Origin: Megalopta genalis
Lineage: Eukaryota; Arthropoda; Insecta; Hymenoptera; Halictidae
DNA length: 64,000 nucleotides
Reading direction: 5' to 3'
Assembly (NCBI RefSeq): GCF_051020955.1
Contig: NW_027476685.1
Location: 1 to 64,000, forward strand
Position numbers and translations under genes: made by a program. Below the pieces are notes generated by a model. That model saw only the letters and a list, made by a program, of their open reading frames with translations, ran no database searches and was not told the origin of the DNA. This document shows, piece by piece, positions 52,651 through 63,000 of this stretch (position 1 is the stretch's first letter; the number at the start of each line of letters is the position of its first letter).

Positions 52651-55600
52651 TGCGATGTAGTAGGTTTCAGCTTCAAATCCATGCGGCACATATGATTTAG
52701 CTTTAAATACTTGAGATATAAGTGACATAGTTTCAAATGGAGGCGAAACGAACGAGTTAGCTTCAAATCCATGCGAGACACATGATTTAGCTTCTAATCA
52801 ATGCGATGTAGAAGGTTTAGCTTCAAATCCACCGCGAAACAAATGATTTAGCTTCAAACACATGCGATATAAGTGATGTAGATTCAACTGCAGGCAAAAC
52901 GAAAGAGTTAGCTTCAAATCCATTCGAAACACATGATATAGCTGCTAATCAATGTGATGTAGAAGGTTTAGCTTCAAATCCATCGCGATACAGAAGATTT
53001 AGCTTCAAATCAATGCAATGTAGATGGTTCAGCTTCAAATCCATGCGACAAATATGATTTAGCTTCAAATACTCGCCATATAAGTGATATAGCTTCAAAA
53101 GCTGGAGGAACAAACGAGGTGGCTTCAATTCCATGCGAAACAAATGATTTAGTTTCAAATCAATGCGAAGTAGAAGCCATAGCTTCAAATCCATGCGAAA
53201 CAAATGGTTTAGCTACAAGTACTTGTGATATACATTATTTAGCTACAACTGCATGCGAAACTAACGAGTTAGCTTCAAATCCATACGAAACACACGATTT
53301 ATCTTCAAATCAATGCGATGTAGAAGGTGTGCTTTAAATCTATAAGAGGTAGATGGTTTAGCTTCAAATCAATGGAATATGACGGCTTAGCATCAAATAA
53401 ATGCGATGTAGAAGGTTTAGCTTCAAATCCATGCGAAACAAATGGTTTAGCTACAAATACTTGTGATATACATTATTTAGCTACAACTGCATGCGAAAAC
53501 TAACGAGTTAGCTTCAAATCCATGCGATACACATGATTTAGCTTCAAATCAATGCGATGTGGAAGGCTTAGTTTCAAATCCATGCCATACACAAGATTTT
53601 GCTTCAAGTCAATGCGATGTAGTAGGTTCAGCTTCAAATCCATGCGACACATATGATTTAGCTTCAAATACTTGCGATATAAGTGATGTAGATTCAACTG
53701 CAAGCAAAACGAACGAGTTAGCTTCAAATTTAGATGCAAATCAGTGCGAAGTAGAAGGCTCGGGATCAAATCAATGCAATTCAAATGGTTCATCTTCAAA
53801 TACTTGTGAAAGACATGATTTAGCTTCAATTGCATGCAAAACACATGATTTAGCTTCAAATCAATGCGAAACACATGATTTAGCTTCAAATCAATGCGAT
53901 GTAGAAGGTTTAGCTTGAAATCCATGCAAAACACGTGATTTATCACCCAATTAATGCGAAGTAGAAAGCTTAGCTTCAAATCCATGCGAATCAAATGGTT
54001 TAGCTTCAAATACTTGTGATATACGTTATTTAGATTTAACTGATGCGGAACGAACGAGTTAGCTTCAAATCATGCGAAACACATGATTTAGCTGCAAATC
54101 AATGCGATGATGAAGGTTTAGTTTCAAATCCATGCGAAACAAATGATATAGCTTCAAACACTTGGGGTGTAAGTGATATAGCTTCAAATGAAGACTAATC
54201 AAACGAGTTAGCTTCAAAATCCACGCGATTCACATGATTTAGCTTCAAATACTAGCGATATAAGTGATGTAGATTCAACTGCAGGCGAAACGAACGAGTT
54301 AGCTTCAAATCCATGCGAAACACATGATTTAGCTGCAAATCGATGTGATGTGGAAGGTTTAGCTTCAAATCCATGCGACACACATGATTTAGCTTCAAAT
54401 ACTTGCGATATAAGTGATATAGCTTCAAAAGCTGGAGGAACAAACGAGGAAGCTTCAATTCCATGCGAAACAAATGATTTAACTTCAAATCAATGCGAAG
54501 TAGAAGGCTTAGCTTCAGATCCATGCGAAACAAATGGATTAGCTACAAATACGTGTGATATACATTATTTAGCTACAACTGCATGCGGAACAAACGAGTT
54601 TGCTTCAAATCCATGCGAGACACATGATTTAGCTTCAAATCAATGCGATGTAGAAGGTTTAGCTTCAAATCCACGCGAAACAAATGACTTAGCTTCAAAC
54701 ACTTGGGGTATAAGTGATATAGCTTCAAATGCAGACTAATCAAATGAGTTAGCTTCAAAATCCACGCGATATACATGATTTAGCTTCAAATACTTGCGAT
54801 CTAAGTGATGTAGGTTCAACTGCAGGCGAAACGAACGAGTTAGCTTCAAATCCATGCGAAACACATGATTTAGCTGGAAATCAATGCGATGTAGAAGGTT
54901 TAGCTTCAAAACAATAAGAGGTAGAAGGTTTAGCTTCAAATCCATGCGATACACATGATTAAGCTTCAAATCAATTCGAAGGACAAGGCTTAGATTCGAA
55001 TCCATGCGAAACAAATGATTTAGCTTCAAATGAATGCGAAGTAGAAGAATTAGCTTCAATCCATGCAAAACAAATGGTTTAGCTACAAATACTTGTGATA
55101 TACATTATTTAGCTACAACTGCATGTGAAACGAACGGGTTAGCTTCAAATCCATGCGAAACTCATGATTTAGCTTCAAATCAATGCGATGTAGAAGGTTT
55201 AGCTTCAAATCCACGCGAAACAAACGACTTAGGTTCAAACACTTGGGGTATAAGTGATATAGCTTCAAATGCAGACTAATCAAACGAGTTAGCTTCAAAA
55301 TCCACCCGATATACATGATTTAGCTTCAAATACTTGCGATATAAGTGATGTAGGTTCAACTGCAGGCGAAACGAACGAGTTAGCTTCAAATCCATGCGAA
55401 ACATATGACATAGCTACAAATCATGCGATGTAGTAGGTTCAGCTTCAAATCCATGCGATATAAGTGATATAGCTTCAAAAGCAGGAGGAACAAACGAGGT
55501 AGCTCAATTCCATGCGAAACAAATGATTTAGCTTCAAATCAATGCGATGTAGAAGACGTAGCTTCAAATCCATGCGATACACAAGATTTAGCTTCAAATG

Positions 55601-56758
55601 AATGCGATGTAGTAGGTTCAGCTACAAATCCATGCGACACATATGATTTAGCTTCAAATACTTGCGATATAAGTGATATATCTTCAAAGCTGTAGGAACA
55701 AACGAGGTAGCTTCAATCCATGCGAAACACATGATTCAGCTGCAAATCAATGCGATGTAGAAGGTTTAGCTTCAAATCCATGCGAAACACATTATTTAGT
55801 TGCAAATCAGTGCGAAGTAGACGGCTCGGGTTCAAATCAATGCGATTCAAATGGTTCATCTTCAAATACTTGTGAAAGACATGATTTAGCTTCAACTGCA
55901 TGCGAAACACATGATTTAGCTTCAAATCAATGCGATGTAGAAGGTTTTGCTTCAAATCCACGCAAAACACGTGATTTATCTTCCAATTAATGCGAAGTAG
56001 AAGGTTTAGCTTCAAATCCATGCGAATCAAATTGTTTAGCTTCACATACTTGTGATATACGTTATTTAGATTTAACTGCATGCGCAACGAATGAGTTCGC
56101 TTCAAATCCATGCGAAACACATGATTTAGCTGCAAATCAATGCGATGAAGAAGGATTAGCTTCAAATCCACGCGAAACAAATGATTAGGCTTCAAACACT
56201 TGGGTATAAGTGATGTAGATTCAACTGCAGGCAAACGAACGAGTTAGCTTTAAATCCATGCAAAACACATGATTTAGCTTCAAACACTTGCGATATAAGT
56301 GATGTAGATTCAACTGCAGGCAAAACGAACGAGTTAGCTTCAAATCCATGCGAAACACATGATTTAGCAGCAAATCAATGTGATGTGGAAGGTTTAGCTT
56401 CAAATCCATGCGATACACAAGATTTAGCTTCAAATCAATGCGATGTAGTAGGTTCAGCTTCAAATCCATGCGATATAAGTGATATAGCTTCAAAAGTAGG
56501 AGGAACAAACGAGGTAGCTTCAATTCCATGCGACACAAATGATTTAGCTTCAAAGCAATGCGATGTAGAAGGCGTAGATTCAAATCCATGCGAAACAAAT
56601 GGTTTAGCTACAAATACTTGTGATATACATTATTTAGCTACAACTGCATGCTAAACGAACGAGTTAGCTTCAAATCCATGCGAAACTCATGATTTAGCTG
56701 CAAATAAATGTGATGTAGAAGGTTTAGCTTCAAATCCATGCGATACACAAGATTAAGC

Positions 56759-59700
56759 TTCAAATCAATGCGATGTAGATTGTTTGCTTCAAATCCATGC
56801 GATATACAAGATTTAGCTTCAAATCAATGCGATGTAGTAGGTTCAGCTTCAAATCCTTGCGATATGAGTGATATAGCTTCAAAAGCAGGAGGAACAAACG
56901 TGGTAGCTTCAATTCTATGCGAAACAAATGATTTAGCTTCAAATCAATGCGAAGTAGAAGGCGTAGCATCAAATCCATCGAAACAAATGGTTTAGCTACA
57001 AATACTTGTGATATACATTATTTAGCTACAACTGCATGCGAAACTAACGAGTTAGCTTCAAATCTATGCGAAACACACGATTTATCTTCAAATCAATGCG
57101 ATGTAGAAGGTTAGCATCAAGTCCATGCGATATACAAGATTTAGCTTCAAATGAATGCGATGTAGTAGGTTCAGCTTCAAATCCATGCGATATAAGTGAT
57201 ATAGCTTCAAAAGCAGGAGGAACAAACGAGGTAGCTTCAATTCCATGCGACACAAATGATTTAGCTTCAAATCAATGCGATGTAGAAGGCGTAGATTCAA
57301 ATCCATGCGAAACAAATGGTTTAGCTACAAATACTTGTGATATACATTATTTAGCTACAACTGCATGCGAAACGAACGAGTTAGCTTCAAATCCATGCGA
57401 AACTCATGATTTAGCTGCAAATAAATGTGATGTAGAAGGTTTAGCTTCAAATCCATGCGATACACAAGATTAAGCTTCAAATCAATGCGATGTAGATAGT
57501 TTGCTTCAAATCCATGCGATATACAAGATTTAGCTTCAAATCAATGCGATGTAGTAGGTTCAGCTTCAAATCCTTGCGATATGAGTGATATAGCTTCAAA
57601 AGCAGGAGGAACAAACGTGGTAGCTTCAATTCTATGCGAAACAAATGATTTAGCTTCAAATCAATGCGAAGTAGAAGCGTAGCATCAAATCCATTCGAAA
57701 CAAATGGTTTAGCTACAAATACTTGTGATATACATTATTTAGCTACAACTGCATGCGAAACTAACGAGTTAGCTTCAAATCTATGCGAAACACACGATTT
57801 ATCTTCAAATCAATGCGATGTAGAAGGTTTAGCATCAAGTCCATGCGATATACAAGATTTAGCTTCAAATGAATGCGATGTAGTAGGTTCAGCTTCAAAT
57901 CCATGCGATATAAGTGATATAGCTTCAAAAGCAGGAGGAACAAACGAGGTAGCTTCAATTCCATGCGACACAAATGATTTAGCTTCAAATCAATGCGATG
58001 TAGAAGGTTTTGCTTCAAATCCACGCAAAACACGTGATTTATCTTCCAATTAATGCGAAGTAGAAGGTTTAGCTTCAAATCCATGCGAATCAAATTGTTT
58101 AGCTTCACATACTTGTGATATACGTTATTTAGATTTAACTGCATGCGCAACGAATGAGTTCGCTTCAAATCCATGCGAAACACATGATTTAGCTGCAAAT
58201 CAATGCGATGAAGAAGGATTAGCTTCAAATCCACGCGAAACAAATGATTAGGCTTCAAACACTTGGGGTATAAGTGATGTAGATTCAACTGCAGGCAAAA
58301 CGAACGAGTTAGCTTTAAATCCATGCAAAACACATGATTTAGCTTCAAACACTTGCGATATAAGTGATGTAGATTCAACTGCAGGCAAAACGAACGAGTT
58401 AGCTTCAAATCCATGCGAAACACATGATTTAGCAGCAAATCAATGTGATGTGGAAGGTTTAGCTTCAAATCCATGCGATACACAAGATTTAGCTTCAAAT
58501 CAATGCGATGTAGTAGGTTCAGCTTCAAATCCATGCGATATAAGTGATATAGCTTCAAAGTAGGAGGAACAAACGAGGTAGCTTCAATTCCATGCGACAC
58601 AAATGATTTAGCTTCAAAGCAATGCGATGTAGAAGGCGTAGATTCAAATCCATGCGAAACAAATGGTTTAGCTACAAATACTTGTGATATACATTATTTA
58701 GCTACAACTGCATGCTAAACGAACGAGTTAGCTTCAAATCCATGCGAAACTCATGATTTAGCTGCAAATAAATGTGATGTAGAAGGTTTAGCTTCAAATC
58801 CATGCGATACACAAGATTAAGCTTCAAATCAATGCGATGTAGATAGTTTGCTTCAAATCCATGCGATATACAAGATTTAGCTTCAAATCAATGCGATGTA
58901 GTAGGTTCAGCTTCAAATCCTTGCGATATGAGTGATATAGCTTCAAAAGCAGGAGGAACAAACGTGGTAGCTTCAATTCTATGCGAAACAAATGATTTAG
59001 CTTCAAATCAATGCGAAGTAGAAGGCGTAGCATCAAATCCATTCGAAACAAATGGTTTAGCTACAAATACTTGTGATATACATTATTTAGCTACAACTGC
59101 ATGCGAAACTAACGAGTTAGCTTCAAATCTATGCGAAACACACGATTTATCTTCAAATCAATGCGATGTAGAAGGTTTAGCATCAAGTCCATGCGATATA
59201 CAAGATTTAGCTTCAAATGAATGCGATGTAGTAGGTTCAGCTTCAAATCCATGCGATATAAGTGATATAGCTTCAAAAGCAGGAGGAACAAACGAGGTAG
59301 CTTCAATTCCATGCGACACAAATGATTTAGCTTCAAATCAATGCGATGTAGAAGGCGTAGATTCAAATCCATGCGAAACAAATGGTTTAGCTACAAATAC
59401 TTGTGATATACATTATTTAGCTACAACTGCATGCGAAACGAACGAGTTAGCTTCAAATCCATGCGAAACTCATGATTTAGCTGCAAATAAATGTGATGTA
59501 GAAGGTTTAGCTTCAAATCCATGCGATACACAAGATTAAGCTTCAAATCAATGCGATGTAGATAGTTTGCTTCAAATCCATGCGATATACAAGATTTAGC
59601 TTCAAATCAATGCGATGTAGTAGGTTCAGCTTCAAATCCTTGCGATATAAGTGATATAGCTTCAAAAGCATGAGGAACAAACGTGGTAGCTTCAATTCTA

Positions 59701-60040
59701 TGCGAAACAAATGATTTAGCTTCAAATCAATGCGAAGTAGAAGGCGCAGCATCAAATCCATTCGAAACAAATGGTTTAGCTACAAATACTTGTGATATAC
59801 ATTATTTAGCTACAACTGCATGCGAAACTAACGAGTTAGCTTCAAATCTATGCGAAACACACGATTTATCTTCAAATCAATGCGATGTAGAAGGTTTAGC
59901 TTCAAGTCCATGCGATACACAAGATTTAGCTTCAAATGAATGCGATGTAGTAGGTTCAGCTTCAAATCCATGCGATATAAGTGATATAGATTCAAAAGCA
60001 GGAGGAACAAACGAGGTAGCTTCAATTCCATGCGAAACAA
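56759..60040. repeat. Nested repeat of about 720 bp inside the 2.06-kb duplication
   Basis: A 29-bp phase-shifting unit (agatagtttgcttc, or agattgtttgcttc) and its surroundings occur at about 56,780, 57,499, 58,845 and 59,565. Spacing is 719 bp within each half of the larger duplication. The flanking order gattaagcttcaaat, the 29-bp unit, then gatatacaagat is the same each time. This shows at least two rounds of duplication: about 720 bp first, then about 2.06 kb. Confidence 0.82.
57470..57530. repeat. 29-bp phase-shifting unit (tagtttgcttc)
   Basis: A Q-class unit lacking one base (agtttgcttcaaatcc in place of agtttagcttc) follows an in-frame gattaagctt unit. Copies lie at about 1,727, 5,031, 7,040, 56,780, 57,499, 58,845, 59,565, 63,012 and 63,402. 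Looser variants are at about 18,535, 34,990, 35,320 and 53,330. At about 1,250 the related unit has tttcttcaaaatcc and keeps a length of 30. Its conserved context shows it was copied by segmental duplication. Confidence 0.78.
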
Positions 60041-63000
60041 ATGATTTAGCTGCAAATCAATGCGATGTAGAAGGTTTAGCTTCAAATCCATGCGATACAC
60101 AAGATTTAGCTTCAAATGAATGCGATGTAGTAGGTTCAGCTACAAATCCATGCGACACATATGATTTAGCTTCAAATACTTGCGATATAAGTGATATATC
60201 TTCAAAAGCTGTAGGAACAAACGAGGTAGCTTCAAATCCATGCGAAACACATGATTCAGCTGCAAATCAATGCGATGTAGAAAGTTTAGCTTCAAACCCA
60301 TGCGAAACACATTATTTAGTTGCAAATCAGTGCGAAGTAGACGGCTCGGGTTCAAATCAATGCGATTCAATTGGTTCATCTTCACATACTTGTGAAAGAC
60401 ATGATTTAGCTTCAACTGCATGCGAAACACATGATTTAACTTCAAATCAATGCGATGTAGAAGGTTTTGCTTCAAATCCATGCAAAACACGTGATTTATC
60501 TTCCAATTAATGCGAAGTAGAAGGCTTAGCTTCAAATCCATGCGAATCAAATTGTTTAGCTTCACATACTTGTGATATACGTTATTTAGATTTAACTGCA
60601 TGCGCAACGAATGAGTTCGCTTCAATTCCATGCGAGACACATGATTTAGCTTCAAATCAATGCGATGTAGAAGGTTCAGCTTCAAATCCATACGAAACAC
60701 ATGATTTAGCTTCAAATCAATTCGAAGTACAATGCTTAGATTCAAATCCATGCGTAACAAATGATTTGGCTTCAAATGAATGCGAAGTAGAAGGCTTAGC
60801 TTCAAATCCATGCAAAACAAATGGTTTAGCTACAAATACTTGTGATATACATTATTTAGCTACAACTGCATGAGAAACGAACGAGTTAGCTTCAAATCCA
60901 TGCGATACACATGATTTAGCTTCAAATCAATGCGATGTGGAAGGCTTAGCTTCAAATCCATGCGATACACAAGATTTAGCTTCAAATCAATGCGATGTAG
61001 TAGGTTCAGCTTCAAATCCACGCGAAACAAATGATTTATCTTCAAACACTTGGGGTATAAATGATATAGCTTCAACTGCAGGCGAAACGAACGAGTTAGC
61101 TTCAAATCCATACGAAACACATGATTTAGCTGCAAATCAATGTGATGTAGAAGGTTTAGCTTCAAATCCATGCGATACACAAGATTTAGCTTCAAATCAA
61201 TGCGATGTAGAAGGTTCAGCTTCAAATCCATGCGACACATATGATTTAGCTTCAAATACTTGCGATATAAGTGATATAGCTTGAAAAGCTGGAGGAGCAA
61301 ACGAGGTTGCTTCAATTCCATGCGAAACACATGATTTAGCTGCAAATCAATGCGATGTAGAAGGTTTAGCTTCAAAACAATAAGAGGTAGAAGGTTTAGC
61401 TTCAAATCAATAGAATGTAGTAGGTTTAGCTTCAAATCAATGCGATGTAGAAGGTTTAGCTTCAAATCCATACGAAACACATGATTTAGCTTCAAATCAA
61501 TTCGAAGGACAAGGCTTAGATTCAAATCCATGCGAAACAAATGATTTAGCTTCAAATCAATGCGATGTAGAAGGTTTAGCTTCAAATCCATGCGATACAC
61601 AAGATTTAGCTTCAAATCAATGCGATGTAGTAGGTTCAGCTTCAAATCCTTACGAAACACATGATTTAGCTTCAAATAAATGCGAAGTAGAAGGAGTAGC
61701 TTCAAATCCATGCAAAACAAATGGTTTAGCTACGAATACTTGTGATACACATTATTTAGCTACAACTGCATGCGAAACTAACGAGTTAGCTTCAAATCCA
61801 TGCGCGACACATGATTTAACTTCTAATCAATGCGATGTAGAAGGTTTAGCTTCAAATCCACGCGAAACAAATGATTTAGCTTCAAACACTTGGGGTATAA
61901 GTGATATAGCTTCAAATGCAGACTAACCAAACCAGTTAGCTTCAAAATCCACGCGATACACATGATTTAGCTTCAAACACTTGCGATATAAGTGATGTAG
62001 ATTCAACTGCAGGCTAATCGAACGAGTTAGCTTCAAATCCATGCGAAATACATGATTTAGCTATAAATCAATGTGATGTAGAAGGTTTAGCTTCAAATCC
62101 ATGCGATACACAAGATTTAGCTTCAAATCAATGCGATGTAGAAGGTTTGGCTTCAGATCCATGCGACACAAATGATTTAGCTTCAAATACTTGCGATATA
62201 AGTGACATAGCTTGAAAAGCTGTAGGAACAAACGAGGTAGCTTCAATTCCATGCGAGACACATGATTTAGCTTCAAATCAATGCGATGTAGAAGGTTTAG
62301 CTTCAAATCCACGCGAAACAAATGACTTAGCTTCAAACACTTGGGGTATAAGTGATATAGCTTCAAATGCAGACTAATAAAACGAGATAGCTTCAAAATC
62401 CACCCGATATACATGATTTAGCTTCAAATACTTGCGATATAAGTGATATAGCTTCAAAAGCTGGAGGAACAAACGAGGAAGCTTCAATTCCATGCGAAAC
62501 AAATGATTTAACTTCAAATCAATGCGAAGTAGAAGGCTTAGCTTCAGATCCATGCGATACACAAGATTTAGCTTCAAATCAATGCGATGTAGTAGGTTCA
62601 GCTTCAAATCCATGCGATATAAGTGATATAGCTTCAAAAGCAGGAGGAACAAACGAGGTAGCTTCAATTCCATGCGAAACAAATGATTTAGCTTCAAATC
62701 AATGCGATGTAGAAGGCGTAGCTTCAAATCCATGCGAAACAAATGGTTTAGCTACAAATACTTGTGATATACATTATTTAGCTACAACCGTATGAGAAAA
62801 TAACGAGTTAGCTTCAAATCCATGCAAAACAAATGGTTTAGCTACAAATACTTGTGATATACATTAGTTAGCTACAACTGCATGTGAAACGAACGAGTTA
62901 GCTTCAAATCCATGCGAAACTCATGATTTAGCTGCAAATCAATGTGATGTAGAAGGTTTAGCTTCAAATCCATGCGATACACATAATTAAACTTCAAATC

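Larger units (their letters stand above)
55925..60050. repeat. Tandem duplication of about 2.06 kb
   Basis: Positions about 55,925-57,990 match about 57,988-60,050 at an offset of 2,063-2,065 bp. Landmarks are ttccaattaatgcg (55,981 and 58,044) and cttgggg (56,199, where one g is missing, and 58,262). The upstream copy carries more single-base deletions (for example gcaaacgaacg near 56,234 and ccatcgaaac near 56,977) than the downstream copy. Confidence 0.87.
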
